Origin: Siphonobacter sp. BAB-5405
Lineage (GTDB): Bacteria > Bacteroidota > Bacteroidia > Cytophagales > Spirosomataceae
Assembly: GCF_002872335.1 (NCBI RefSeq)
Contig: NZ_NJAG01000016.1
Coordinates: 1 to 64,000 of the forward strand
DNA length: 64,000 bases
Direction: 5' to 3'
Below are positions 42,356-52,550 of the stretch, piece after piece. Every line of letters starts with the position of its first letter. Position 1 is the first letter of the stretch. The position numbers and the translations under genes are program-made. The notes beneath the pieces are model-generated. The model ran no database searches. It saw nothing but the letters and a program-made list of their open reading frames with translations, and was not told the origin of the DNA.

Positions 42356-43030
42356 ATGAATATTTTCTGGTTAAAAATTGCCATCTGGCTGACAACTCTG
42401 GGCTGGCCCAGTCAAATTATCCAGCGAAATCAGGCCAAACGCATGGCCGAGGAAGCCTATCGTCAGAAAAAATACGATCAGGCCATCCAGTATTACGAGT
42501 ACCTGGAGCGAACACAACTCGTACCCGATCCGTACATAATTCTGAACATGGCTCACGCGGCCTTTGCTCAAAAAGACACGGCTTTGGCTTTGGAGCAGTA
42601 TAGTCGGCTGGTTCGCGTATCCGATGCCTGGATTGCGTCCGCTGCCCTCAATCAGCTGGGGATTCTGGCCTGCTCTTCGGGCGATACACTACGAGCGGAG
42701 GAACAATTTCAGCGAGCCCTGGAGCGGAATTCCGAAAACGAACAGGCCCGTTTTAATTACGAATTTGTTCGCCGTCGGCACATCGACCGCCCTGACATGC
42801 CCACGACGCCTCCGCCCCCCAACTCCTCGTCCAGTACGCCCCCACCCCAGGCTGCCGAAGTACAGGCTTCCACCCGGAAAGAAGAAATTCTAAAGTCCCT
42901 GAATCAGGTCAATCTTTCGGAAGAACAGGCCTTACGCCTGCTGGAATCTTCCCGCAACCAGGAGATTCAGTACCTCCAGCAACACCCGCACCGGGCCGAG
43001 AATACGGTAGAGACGAAGGAAAAATGGTAA
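42356..43030 (+). CDS. batC: BatC-like TPR protein
   Basis: 224 residues from the ATG at 42356. An N-terminal hydrophobic segment, then TPR repeats (AYRQKKYDQAIQYYEYLE, ALEQYSRLV, AEEQFQRALE) and a Pro-rich linker. BatC binds Bat partners in the periplasm. Twenty-three bases after batB, so cotranscribed. Confidence 0.78.
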   Translation: MNIFWLKIAIWLTTLGWPSQIIQRNQAKRMAEEAYRQKKYDQAIQYYEYLERTQLVPDPYIILNMAHAAFAQKDTALALEQYSRLVRVSDAWIASAALNQLGILACSSGDTLRAEEQFQRALERNSENEQARFNYEFVRRRHIDRPDMPTTPPPPNSSSSTPPPQAAEVQASTRKEEILKSLNQVNLSEEQALRLLESSRNQEIQYLQQHPHRAENTVETKEKW

Positions 43031-43090
43031 CCCTTCATCTTTCAACTTCGAACGGTCTTTCCGCTTGTGCGTACTCATTGAAGCCAGAAG

Positions 43091-43121
43091 TTGGCATTTG
43101 TACGGAAGCTCGTTAATTTTG
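43091..43121 (+). promoter_or_regulatory. Probable purC promoter
   Basis: TAATTTTG at 43114-43121 fits the TAnnTTTG -7 box, with TTGG 19 bases upstream. Start codon 25 bases further on. Confidence 0.5.
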
Positions 43122-43146
43122 CCACCCGCAACTTATACAAAGGTTC

Positions 43147-44091
43147 ATGCCTATCTCCCGTACCGAATTTCAATTTCCCGGTCAGACCGGCCTGTATCAC
43201 GGCAAGGTTCGTGACGTATACTTTTTTGACGATACGATGCTGGCCATTGCCTCCGACCGTATTTCAGCATTTGACGTGATATTGCCCAGTCCTATCCCTT
43301 ACAAAGGACAGGTGCTTAATCAGATTGCCGCTCACTTCCTGCAGGCGACGTCAGACCTGGTTCCCAACTGGTTACTGGAAGTACCCGACCCCAACGTTAG
43401 TTTCGGCTGGAAATGTGAAGCGTATCCCGTTGAGATGGTCGTTCGAGGCTATCTGGCAGGTCACGCCTGGCGTACGTATCGTTCCGGATTACGGGAGCTT
43501 TGCGGCGTAACCCTGCCCGAAGGACTGAAGGAAAATGACCGACTGCCTCAACCCATCATTACACCCACGACGAAGGCTCACGAAGGGCACGATGAGGATA
43601 TTTCCCGCGAGGAAATCCTCCGGCAGGGATTGATTTCTGAAGAAGAATATACGCAACTCGAGCAGTATACCCTGGCTTTGTTTGAGCGGGGCACCCAAAT
43701 GGCCGCCGATCAGGGACTTATTCTGGTTGACACAAAGTACGAATTTGGGAAGCGTGGTACGGAGATTTACCTGATCGATGAAATTCATACGCCCGATTCG
43801 AGCCGCTATTTTTACGCCGACGGATACGCCGAACGGCAGGCGGCGGGCGAAACCCAGCGGCAACTCTCCAAAGAGTTTGTGCGGGAGTGGCTCATTGCTA
43901 ATGGATTCCAGGGAAAAGAAGGTCAGACTGTTCCCGCCATGTCGGAAGAATGGACGCAGGAAATATCGCATAGATACATCGAGCTGTTTGAAAAAGTGAC
44001 GGGCCGTACGTTTGCTCCAACCCCCGATCCCAACGCTCTGGCCCGTATTGAAGCCAATGTGCAGGCCTTGCTGGCGGCGAGAAATAGCTAG
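43147..44091 (+). CDS. purC: SAICAR synthase (phosphoribosylaminoimidazole-succinocarboxamide synthase)
   Basis: 314 residues, the longer form found in eukaryotes and some bacteria. [34 protein letters not shown] and DTKYEFG are conserved PurC motifs for ATP and CAIR binding. It joins aspartate to CAIR in purine synthesis, in the cytosol. It stands alone, not in a pur operon. Confidence 0.95.
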   Translation: MPISRTEFQFPGQTGLYHGKVRDVYFFDDTMLAIASDRISAFDVILPSPIPYKGQVLNQIAAHFLQATSDLVPNWLLEVPDPNVSFGWKCEAYPVEMVVRGYLAGHAWRTYRSGLRELCGVTLPEGLKENDRLPQPIITPTTKAHEGHDEDISREEILRQGLISEEEYTQLEQYTLALFERGTQMAADQGLILVDTKYEFGKRGTEIYLIDEIHTPDSSRYFYADGYAERQAAGETQRQLSKEFVREWLIANGFQGKEGQTVPAMSEEWTQEISHRYIELFEKVTGRTFAPTPDPNALARIEANVQALLAARNS

Positions 44092-44276
44092 TTGTTTGTT
44101 GTTTTTACAAATAGATTTTTAGTTGAAAATGGTGCCACTAGTTCCATTAGATTAATCAGCTGAACATTTGTAGAGCTTCAGCAATCTCCTGACCAGTAAC
44201 CCCAACAACTATCAACCAACAACACTGCATAGACTATCAACCGAAACTAAAAATCATAAAGGACCACTGTAAACGT

Positions 44277-44720
44277 ATGGAGTTTAAAATAGAAAAAAGC
44301 CAGCAGTACGTATTGATCGACGTGAATACGGCGACTATTGATACGGAAGTTTCCCAGGGCATTTCCAAGTCCGTAGCCTCCCTCTGGAAAGAAGGCTACA
44401 CGAACATGGTGTTTGATCTGGAAAAGGTACAAACGATCGAGCAGGATGGTTTTTCGGTACTGCGTAAAGCCAACGAACTGTGTCTGCGGGACGGCGGTCT
44501 GCTGGTACTGGTAAGCAAGGACGAGGACTTAATCGAAAGCTTGGATGAAGCCAAAATCCGGGATCTGACGATTCTGCCGACCGTCGAAGAAGCCGTGGAC
44601 GCCGTATTCATGAACGAACTCGAAGGCGAATTCCGCGAAGAAGAAGACGATGAATACGATTACGGCGGAAGTGCCGATGAAGAAGGCGGCAGCTCTTCCA
44701 GCAAAGACGAAGAATATTAA
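44277..44720 (+). CDS. STAS-domain protein (anti-anti-sigma-like) with acidic tail
   Basis: 147 residues. Residues 1-110 are a STAS fold (VLIDVNTA, NMVFDLEKVQTIEQDGFSVL), but where SpoIIAA has a phosphorylated Ser within DSSGL, this has EQDGF, so phospho-control may be lost. The last 35 residues are Glu/Asp/Ser-rich. Probable anti-sigma antagonist or structural relative. Precedes rnz with a terminator between. Confidence 0.75.
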   Translation: MEFKIEKSQQYVLIDVNTATIDTEVSQGISKSVASLWKEGYTNMVFDLEKVQTIEQDGFSVLRKANELCLRDGGLLVLVSKDEDLIESLDEAKIRDLTILPTVEEAVDAVFMNELEGEFREEEDDEYDYGGSADEEGGSSSSKDEEY

Positions 44721-44723
44721 ACG

Positions 44724-44753
44724 AAAAGCTGGCCTAAGGGCTGGCTTTTTTTT
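44724..44753 (+). terminator. Terminator between the STAS gene and rnz
   Basis: AGCTGGCC/GGCTGGCT pair over 8 positions (two G-U), loop TAAG, then T8. It ends two bases before the rnz ATG, so rnz needs read-through or an upstream start of its own. Confidence 0.75.
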
Positions 44754-44755
44754 GG

Positions 44756-45754
44756 ATGAGGAATAATTCTTTTCCGTTCCCACGTAAACACAAACCTTAC
44801 AAAGCTTTGCAATTTCAAGTCACCATCTTAGGTACGGGTTCCGCTACGCCAACCCTGCAAAGAAATCCTACGGCTCAGTGGATTACGTATGACAATGAGC
44901 ATTTTTTGCTGGATTGCGGCGAAGGTACACAGCTACAGATTCTGCGGTATAAACTGCGGCTGAGTAAGCTGCACCACATTTTTATTTCCCACTTACACGG
45001 TGACCATTACTTTGGACTGTTTGGACTTCTGACGAGTATGAGTCTGGCCCAGCGGCTGGAACCGCTCGTGATTTACGGTCCGCACGGTCTGGATGAAATC
45101 ATTACCACGCATTTCAAATACTCCAATACGTTACTGACCTATCCGCTGGAATTTCGCACCACCAATCCAACCCAGGTTGAACGCATTCTGGATCACCCGC
45201 ACCTGACCGTCGATACTGTTCCGTTGCAGCACCGCATCCCCTGTACCGGTTTTATCTTCCGGGAAAAACCCCGGGATCGGAATCTGATTCGTGGGCTGGT
45301 GCCCCCCGAGGCTCATCCGAACGAGTTGATTCAGCTGAAACACGGAAAAGACGTACTGGATGAAAACGGCCAGGTAAAATACCGTTTCGAGGATCTGACT
45401 ACTCCGCCGCCCACGCCCCGCAGCTACGCGTTTTGTTCGGACACTATTTATCTGCCCGAACTGTATCAGTACGTACAGGAAGTGGATTTGCTGTACCACG
45501 AAGCCACATTTGCGGACAATTTGCTTGAGCGAGCTGTACGGACCAACCATTCCACGGCCCGACAGGCGGCTCAGGTTGCCCGCGATGCTCAGGTGGGTCA
45601 GTTGCTGTTGGGACATTTCTCGTCGCGGTACCGGGAAGTAGACCACCTCTTGCCCGAAGCCCGTGCAGTGTTTGCGAACACGTTTCTGGCCGAAGAAGGA
45701 CATACGTATGCCGTCGGGATCAATCCCCAGAGCATCGAGCATCAGCCTTTCTAG
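44756..45754 (+). CDS. rnz: Ribonuclease Z
   Basis: 332 residues. HLHGDH at 79-84 is the zinc-binding motif of the metallo-beta-lactamase fold, with TGSATPT at 27-33 and later HEATF and GHFSSRY motifs as in RNase Z (ELaC). It cuts tRNA precursors 3' of the discriminator, needed here because the tRNAs lack encoded CCA. The start is uncertain: the ATG at 44756 follows a terminator at once, and a TTG at about 44804 (LQFQVTILG) is an alternative. Confidence 0.9.
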   Translation: MRNNSFPFPRKHKPYKALQFQVTILGTGSATPTLQRNPTAQWITYDNEHFLLDCGEGTQLQILRYKLRLSKLHHIFISHLHGDHYFGLFGLLTSMSLAQRLEPLVIYGPHGLDEIITTHFKYSNTLLTYPLEFRTTNPTQVERILDHPHLTVDTVPLQHRIPCTGFIFREKPRDRNLIRGLVPPEAHPNELIQLKHGKDVLDENGQVKYRFEDLTTPPPTPRSYAFCSDTIYLPELYQYVQEVDLLYHEATFADNLLERAVRTNHSTARQAAQVARDAQVGQLLLGHFSSRYREVDHLLPEARAVFANTFLAEEGHTYAVGINPQSIEHQPF

Positions 45755-45868
45755 GGCTCACACTATCCTGTAGCTTCCTGCCCGGAACCTCGTTTCTGAA
45801 AGAAATGTGGTTCTTTCGTCATTGGTTTACAAGCCGTGGTTCTTTACTAACACACGACCTAATACACT

Positions 45869-47281
45869 ATGACGAAACACTTGCTTCTCTTTTTTCTGCT
45901 GTTGAGCCTGCATACGAAGGCTCAAAACCTGGACTGGGTTACCAAGACGGGTGCCCGCCGTTTCCCCGAGGCTTCCCAGGAATTTAGCGTAAATGCCTAC
46001 GGAGCCAAAGCCGACGGCAAAACGCTCGCCACCAAAGCCATTCAAAAAGCCATTGATGCCTGTGCTCAAAAAGGCGGCGGTATCGTCACGTTCAAGCCGG
46101 GCAGCTACGTAACGGGGGCTTTGTTTGTAAAATCGAACGTGCATTTAAAGATCAATAAAGACGTCCTGATTCTGGGCAGTGAGAAGCTGGAAGATTACCC
46201 CGACATCGATACCCGCGTGGCCGGGATTGAAATGAAGTGGCCCGCCGCCTTGTTCAATGTGATGGACGCCAAAAATGCAGCCGTTACGGGTGAAGGCGTA
46301 GTGAATGCCCGGGGAAAATTTAACTGGGATCTATACTGGAAAACCCGCAAGGAATACGATACCAAAGGCCTACGCTGGATCGTGGATTACGATGTGAAAC
46401 GCGTCCGTACCTTTCTGGTGCAAAATTCCAGCGACATTACGCTGAAAGGGCTTACGTTCAAAAACGCGGGTTTCTGGACGGTACAACTCCTGTATTCGGA
46501 TCACCTGACCGTGGATGGCGTCGTAATTCGGAATAATGAAGACGGCAGCGGTCCAAGTACCGACGGCGTGGACGTGGATTCCTCGACCTGGGTACTGATC
46601 GAAAACTGTGACATTGATTGTAATGACGATAATTTCTGCCTGAAGGCCGGTCGCGACTGGGATGGTCTGCGGGTGAATAAGCCCACGGAATACGTGGTCA
46701 TTCGCAAGTGCATTGCCCGCCGCGGGGCCGGACTAGTCACGCTGGGTAGCGAAACCTCCGGCGGCATCCGCCACGTACTGGCGACCGATCTTTACGCCAA
46801 ACACACCGATAACGGCTTACGCATCAAGTCTGCCACGACCCGCGGCGGTACCATTGAGGACATTTACTTTCAGAATACGGAAATGGATTCGCTGAATACG
46901 GCTTTCCAGTTTAACCTCAACTGGTATCCGGCCTACAGCTACTCCACGCTTCCCGCGGGCTATACCCATGAAACGATCCCCGCTCACTGGAAAGCAATGC
47001 TTCAGAAAGTAACTCCGGCGGAAAAGGGAATTCCCTACGCTAAAAATATCTACGTGAAGAACGTCAAAGTAACCAACGCCCAGACGGCTTTCGTCGCTAC
47101 CGGACTGGAGCAATCATCCCTGAAGAATTTTGTCTTCACCGAGAGCAGCATCCAGGCCCAGGAACTAGGCGTGATGGAGTACACGAGCGACTGGCATTTC
47201 GATCAGTTGAAACTATCAATCGGTAAAAAACAGCCTAAAAAGAAAACAGGTGGAGTTGAAGACGAGGAACGACTCAAATAA
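45869..47281 (+). CDS. Secreted GH28 polygalacturonase-like enzyme
   Basis: 470 residues with signal peptide (LLLFFLLLSLHTKAQ). The parallel beta-helix contains STDGVDVDSS and CNDDNFCLKAG, supplying the three catalytic Asp of GH28, and RIKSATTRGG, the substrate-binding RIK. The usual GHG site reads GAG, so the catalytic-pocket His is replaced; substrate may differ from pectin, as in rhamnogalacturonan or unusual galacturonan hydrolases. Acts outside the cytosol. Stands alone. Confidence 0.85.
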   Translation: MTKHLLLFFLLLSLHTKAQNLDWVTKTGARRFPEASQEFSVNAYGAKADGKTLATKAIQKAIDACAQKGGGIVTFKPGSYVTGALFVKSNVHLKINKDVLILGSEKLEDYPDIDTRVAGIEMKWPAALFNVMDAKNAAVTGEGVVNARGKFNWDLYWKTRKEYDTKGLRWIVDYDVKRVRTFLVQNSSDITLKGLTFKNAGFWTVQLLYSDHLTVDGVVIRNNEDGSGPSTDGVDVDSSTWVLIENCDIDCNDDNFCLKAGRDWDGLRVNKPTEYVVIRKCIARRGAGLVTLGSETSGGIRHVLATDLYAKHTDNGLRIKSATTRGGTIEDIYFQNTEMDSLNTAFQFNLNWYPAYSYSTLPAGYTHETIPAHWKAMLQKVTPAEKGIPYAKNIYVKNVKVTNAQTAFVATGLEQSSLKNFVFTESSIQAQELGVMEYTSDWHFDQLKLSIGKKQPKKKTGGVEDEERLK

Positions 47282-47308
47282 GTAATCTGCCCTCCCTGCC
47301 CTTTTCCC

Positions 47309-47340
47309 AAACCGTATGGCCCGAAAGCTGTACGGTTTTT
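47309..47340 (+). terminator. Terminator after the GH28 gene
   Basis: AACCGTA (47310-47316) and TACGGTT (47331-47337) flank a 14-base loop, followed by T5. Confidence 0.7.
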
Positions 47341-47838
47341 CTGTGAATACCCCATTTGTTCGCCATTCAGGCCGGTTTGCCTAGATTTTGTTTTCCGTTT
47401 TAGCATTTCCCAGCAGGTTTCATCTTTTTTTTATTAAAAATTCATTTTGAAACTTAACAAAACCTTAAAACCGGTTTTTTTACATTTTCCACAAGCGATG
47501 AACGATTTTTGAAACCTTCAACAGACGGTTCCTGAAATTTTCTTTTCTGAATCAGCGAAATAGAAACCTAGTTAGTTAATTATTAAATTTTCAAGATTAA
47601 TTGTCTTTTATTAGGAATATAAAAAAGTTAACACTAAATTTAATTATTTCTTTAAATCTTAAGGATTCCAAATATTCTATGGCTAATACGATTTTTAACC
47701 AATTATTTTTTGTAGTATCTTAGCAGACCAGTTTAAAATCTGTTGTTCTTTTCTCCCTTGATACAGGTTTTGTTCTGAGATTTTCCATCTGATTGCATTA
47801 CCGAATTTTGAATTTTTACCGAGCAAACCGTTAGGAAT
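47341..47838 (+). promoter_or_regulatory. gltB upstream region (no gene)
   Basis: About 500 bases, AT-rich, no coding frame. TATCTTAG at 47716-47723 is one base off the TAnnTTTG -7 box and could be the gltB promoter, giving a leader of about 110 bases. Long AT tracts may bind regulators. No riboswitch pattern recognised. Confidence 0.4.
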
Positions 47839-50800
47839 ATGTCTGACCAGCCTAACCAGCAACCTCTGGGCCTCTACCGCCCTGAATTTGAGCACGATGC
47901 CTGTGGCATTGGCTTCATTGCCAATATGAAAGGCCGCAAGTCGCACCGTACCGTCCGCGATGCCATCCAGATTCTGGAACGCATGGATCACCGCGGTGCC
48001 TGTGGATGCGATCCGAACTCCGGTGACGGAGCCGGCATTCTGCTGCAAATTCCCCACGAGTTTTTCCTGAAAGTATGTGCCAAGGAAGGCATTAGTCTGC
48101 CCGCCGCCGGGGATTACGGTGTAGGAATGACGTTCTTCCCGAAAGATTCCGCCGTACGTCAGGAATGCAAGGAAGTCATTCATCGTCAGGCCCTGGAACT
48201 GGGCCTGGAAATTCTGGGCTACCGCGTCGTTCCCGTGAACAATGCGGATATTCAGGGAGCCGATTCCGGCAACTCTGAACCTCAGATGGAACAATTGTTC
48301 ATTCGCCGTCCGGCCCACCTGACGGGTGAACTGGATTTCGAACGGAAGCTGTACGTATTCCGTCAACTGGTGACGCGGGTCGTGAACGAAGCCGTACGGG
48401 GTGTGAACGAGAAGTTCTATTTCTCGTCACTTTCGACGCGTACCATTATTTATAAGGGGATGCTCACGACGATGCAAACCCTGCCTTATTTCCTCGATTT
48501 ACAGAATGAATCGGTGACCTCGGCTTTTGCCATCGTTCACAGCCGATTCTCTACCAATACCTTCCCCGAGTGGAAACTGGCTCAGCCTTTCCGTTTCATT
48601 GCTCACAACGGTGAGATCAATACGGTTAAAGGAAATGTAAGCTGGTTCAAAGCCACGTCGGCCCTGTTTAAATCGGATGTTTTCTCCGACGAGGAACTGA
48701 AAATCATTCGTGAGGCTCTTTGTCCGGCGGGTCAGTCCGATTCGGCGAGTCTCGACAACGCCATCGAGTTACTGTATTTGGCGGGTCGCTCGTTGCCGCA
48801 TGTGATGATGATGCTCATTCCCGAGGCCTGGGATGGTAACACGGAAATGGATCTGCAACGGAAAGCATTCTACGAATACCATGCGGCCCTGATGGAACCC
48901 TGGGATGGTCCGGCGTCAATTTCGTTTACTGACGGAAAAATCATCGGTGCTACGCTCGACCGGAATGGTCTGCGTCCGAGCCGTTTCTGGGTACTCGACG
49001 ACGATACCGTGATCCTGTCTTCGGAAGCGGGGGTACTCGACATCGATCAGTCGAAAGTAGTTTCGAAAGGTCGTCTGCAACCCGGCCGTATGTTCGTAGT
49101 GGACATGGAGCAGGGTCGCATTATTCCCGACGAAGAACTGAAATCCGAAATTTGTGCGGCTCAGCCCTATCAGAAATGGCTGAACAAGTATAAAATCACG
49201 CTGAACGATCTGCCCGAACCCAAAACGGAGTGGAATACGCCTTACGATAAGGAACTCATCACCAAGCAACAGGTATTCGGCATGACGTCGGAAGACATCC
49301 GGATGATCCTGACGCAGATGGTGGAAACCGGTAAGGAAGCACTCGGTTCGATGGGGGTAGATACGCCACTGGCGATTCTGTCCGACCAGAGCCAGCACCT
49401 GAGCCATTACTTCAAGCAATTGTTTGCCCAGGTAACCAACCCGCCCATTGACCCGATTCGGGAGCGTACGATCATGTCCTTGATCAGCTACGTGGGTGGT
49501 TACGGAAACATTCTGACGGAATCACCGGAACACTGCAAAGTGCTGGAATTACGTCAGCCCGTGCTGGACAATACACAACTGGAAAAAATCCGGAATATCG
49601 ACACCCGGCATTTCACCAATAAGACGGTATACACGACCTTCCGGGCTAGCGGCGGCGTGGGTGCTCTGAAAAAAGCCCTCAAACGGATTTGCGAGGACGC
49701 GGAATACGCCGTCAATGACGATTACCAGATCATTACGCTTTCCGACCGTGGCGTGGATTCCAACCACGCTCCAATCCCTTCATTGCTGGCTACCTCAGCC
49801 GTCCACCAGCACCTGAGCCGCAAAGGTTTACGGGCCAAAGTGGGTCTGATCGTAGAAGCGGGTGATGTTTGGGAAACGCATCACTTTGCTACCCTGATCG
49901 GTTTCGGAGCGGCAGCGGTGAACCCGTACATGGCCTTCGAAACGATTTCGAACATGCGGGATAAAAACCTCGTATCGGTTCCCTACGATTTCGATAAACT
50001 TTGCCAGAATTACATCAAGGCGGTCAACGGTGAGTTGCTCAAGATCTTCTCGAAAATGGGCATTTCCACGCTTCAGAGTTACCAGGGAGCTCAGATTTTC
50101 GAAGCTCTGGGTATTACGAAAGAAGTGGTGGATGAATACTTCACCGGAACGGTTACGCGGATTGGCGGTCTGAACCTGGACGGTATTCAAACTGAAGTAC
50201 TGATTCGTCACCATCAGGCCTTCCCGGAGGCTCACGTGGGCAATCCGCGTCTGGAAGTGGGTGGCGTGTACCAGTGGAAGCACCGGGGTGAATTCCACCT
50301 CTTCAATCCTGAAACGGTTCACGCCCTTCAGCAATCGACGAAGAAGAACGATTTCGAGCTGTTCAAGAAATATAGCAAAGCCATCGACGACCAGACCCAG
50401 AAAACGGCCACTTTACGCGGCCTGCTGGATCTGAAACTGTTGCCCCAATCGGAGTGGCTGAAAGACGAAGAAGTGGAGTCCATCCAGAGCATCATGACTC
50501 GATTTGCGACGGGTGCCATGTCCTTTGGTTCCATTTCCTGGGAAGCTCACTCCACGCTGGCCATTGCCATGAACCGGATCGGCGGTAAGTCGAATACGGG
50601 CGAAGGCGGTGAAGATCCGAAGCGTTTCTATACGGTACTGCCCAATGGTGATTCGATGAACTCGGCCATTAAACAGGTAGCCTCTGGACGTTTCGGGGTG
50701 ACGATGGAATACCTGACGAACGCTCAGGAGTTACAGATTAAAATGGCTCAGGGGGCCAAGCCCGGTGAGGGTGGTCAGCTGCCCGGTCATAAAGTAGATG

Positions 50801-52443
50801 CCTGGATTGGAAAAACGCGTCACTCGACGCCCGGCGTAGGTCTGATTTCGCCCCCGCCCCACCACGACATTTACTCGATTGAAGATTTAGCCCAGTTGAT
50901 TTTCGATCTGAAGAATGCGAACCGTCAGGCTCGTATCTCGGTAAAACTGGTATCAGAAGCGGGTGTGGGTACGGTAGCTACGGGTGTAGCGAAAGCTCAC
51001 GCCGATCATATCCTGATTGCGGGTCACGATGGCGGTACGGGAGCTTCTCCCCTGTCATCGATTCGGCACGCAGGTCTGCCCTGGGAACTGGGTCTGGCCG
51101 AAACGCACCAGACGCTGGTACGCAACCGCTTACGGGGTCGCGTCACCATTCAGACGGATGGTCAGCTGAAAACGGGTCGTGATATTGTTATTGCAGCCCT
51201 GCTTGGAGCCGAAGAATTCGGCGTAGCCACGGCGGCTCTGGTCACGATGGGTTGTATCATGATGCGGAAGTGTCACCTGAATACCTGCCCGGTGGGTGTG
51301 GCCACGCAGAATCCGGACTTACGGGCTCTGTTCACGGGCGATGCTGATCACGTGGTGAATCTGTTCCAATTCCTGGCGAACGAAGTACGTGAGTACATGC
51401 GGAAGCTTGGTTTCCGGACCATCAATGAAATGGTGGGTCACGTGGAGCGTTTGAAAGTACGCGAAGGGGTTCAGAACTGGAAAGCCAAGTCGGTGAATCT
51501 GGGAGCCATTCTGTACCGCGATCCGATGTACGATACCGAACCGATGGTGAAGGTAGAAGAGCAGGATCACGGACTGGACGTACAGCTCGACTGGGCCATG
51601 ATTGAAAAAGCCAAAGCGGCTCTGGAAAACCAGGAAAAGGTAACGGGCGAATTCCCCATCATCAACGTGAACCGGACAGTAGGCACCATGCTTTCCAACG
51701 AAATCACGAAGGTGTACAAGGCTAAAGGTCTGCCCGCCGGAACGATTCACTTCAAATTCCGGGGTACGGCCGGACAAAGCTTCGGAGCCTTCAGTACGAA
51801 CGGTATGCGGCTGGAGCTTGAAGGCGATGCCAACGATTACGTGGGCAAGGGCCTCTGCGGTGCCGAGCTAATCATTTACCCCGACCGTAACATCAAACCC
51901 GACTTTATACCTTCTCAGAATAGTATCGTCGGTAACGTGTGCTTTTACGGAGCCACTTCCGGTGAAGCCTATATCCGGGGTATGGCCGGCGAACGTTTCG
52001 GCGTTCGGAACTCGGGTGCTAAAGTAGTCGTCGAAGGCATCGGCGATCACGGTTGCGAGTATATGACGGGTGGTTTAGTAATCATTCTGGGTAATACCGG
52101 ACGTAACTTCGGTGCGGGTATGAGTGGCGGTGTCGCGTATATCTGGGATAAAAACGGTGATTTTGCTGATAAGGTCAATCCGGAAATGATTGCTCTGGAA
52201 AAACTCAGCAGCGAAGATCACAACATTGTCCGCATGTACGTCGAGAAACACCAGTCATACACGCAATCGAAAGTGGCGACCATCGTACTCGATAACTGGG
52301 ATACCATTGCCGATCAGTTTGTGAAGGTGATGCCCACCGACTTTAAGCAGGCTCTGGCCAACAAAGGCATTGCCCTGAGCGATCAGATTGCGAACAAAGA
52401 AGTCGTATACGGTGACTTTGTAGCAGACGTGCTGGTAAAATAA
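47839..52443 (+). CDS. gltB: Glutamate synthase large subunit
   Basis: 1534 residues, full family length. N-terminal amidotransferase: Cys22 in HDACGIGF would be exposed by removing a short propeptide. Then the central and FMN domains (PGEGGQLPGHKVD, GHDGGTGASP), the [3Fe-4S] cysteines in CHLNTCPVG, and the C-terminal GXGXG beta-helix (GVAYIWD region). Converts glutamine and 2-oxoglutarate to two glutamates in the cytosol with GltD. gltD follows 107 bases on. Confidence 0.96.
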   Translation: MSDQPNQQPLGLYRPEFEHDACGIGFIANMKGRKSHRTVRDAIQILERMDHRGACGCDPNSGDGAGILLQIPHEFFLKVCAKEGISLPAAGDYGVGMTFFPKDSAVRQECKEVIHRQALELGLEILGYRVVPVNNADIQGADSGNSEPQMEQLFIRRPAHLTGELDFERKLYVFRQLVTRVVNEAVRGVNEKFYFSSLSTRTIIYKGMLTTMQTLPYFLDLQNESVTSAFAIVHSRFSTNTFPEWKLAQPFRFIAHNGEINTVKGNVSWFKATSALFKSDVFSDEELKIIREALCPAGQSDSASLDNAIELLYLAGRSLPHVMMMLIPEAWDGNTEMDLQRKAFYEYHAALMEPWDGPASISFTDGKIIGATLDRNGLRPSRFWVLDDDTVILSSEAGVLDIDQSKVVSKGRLQPGRMFVVDMEQGRIIPDEELKSEICAAQPYQKWLNKYKITLNDLPEPKTEWNTPYDKELITKQQVFGMTSEDIRMILTQMVETGKEALGSMGVDTPLAILSDQSQHLSHYFKQLFAQVTNPPIDPIRERTIMSLISYVGGYGNILTESPEHCKVLELRQPVLDNTQLEKIRNIDTRHFTNKTVYTTFRASGGVGALKKALKRICEDAEYAVNDDYQIITLSDRGVDSNHAPIPSLLATSAVHQHLSRKGLRAKVGLIVEAGDVWETHHFATLIGFGAAAVNPYMAFETISNMRDKNLVSVPYDFDKLCQNYIKAVNGELLKIFSKMGISTLQSYQGAQIFEALGITKEVVDEYFTGTVTRIGGLNLDGIQTEVLIRHHQAFPEAHVGNPRLEVGGVYQWKHRGEFHLFNPETVHALQQSTKKNDFELFKKYSKAIDDQTQKTATLRGLLDLKLLPQSEWLKDEEVESIQSIMTRFATGAMSFGSISWEAHSTLAIAMNRIGGKSNTGEGGEDPKRFYTVLPNGDSMNSAIKQVASGRFGVTMEYLTNAQELQIKMAQGAKPGEGGQLPGHKVDAWIGKTRHSTPGVGLISPPPHHDIYSIEDLAQLIFDLKNANRQARISVKLVSEAGVGTVATGVAKAHADHILIAGHDGGTGASPLSSIRHAGLPWELGLAETHQTLVRNRLRGRVTIQTDGQLKTGRDIVIAALLGAEEFGVATAALVTMGCIMMRKCHLNTCPVGVATQNPDLRALFTGDADHVVNLFQFLANEVREYMRKLGFRTINEMVGHVERLKVREGVQNWKAKSVNLGAILYRDPMYDTEPMVKVEEQDHGLDVQLDWAMIEKAKAALENQEKVTGEFPIINVNRTVGTMLSNEITKVYKAKGLPAGTIHFKFRGTAGQSFGAFSTNGMRLELEGDANDYVGKGLCGAELIIYPDRNIKPDFIPSQNSIVGNVCFYGATSGEAYIRGMAGERFGVRNSGAKVVVEGIGDHGCEYMTGGLVIILGNTGRNFGAGMSGGVAYIWDKNGDFADKVNPEMIALEKLSSEDHNIVRMYVEKHQSYTQSKVATIVLDNWDTIADQFVKVMPTDFKQALANKGIALSDQIANKEVVYGDFVADVLVK

Positions 52444-52550
52444 TGATTCGGGAGGGTTCCCGCCCCTGGGAATCCTCTCTACTCTCCCCTTTCAAGTTTT
52501 CCAATTCGATCATTCGTACTGCCTTCGGGCAGTCACTATTCATACGTACA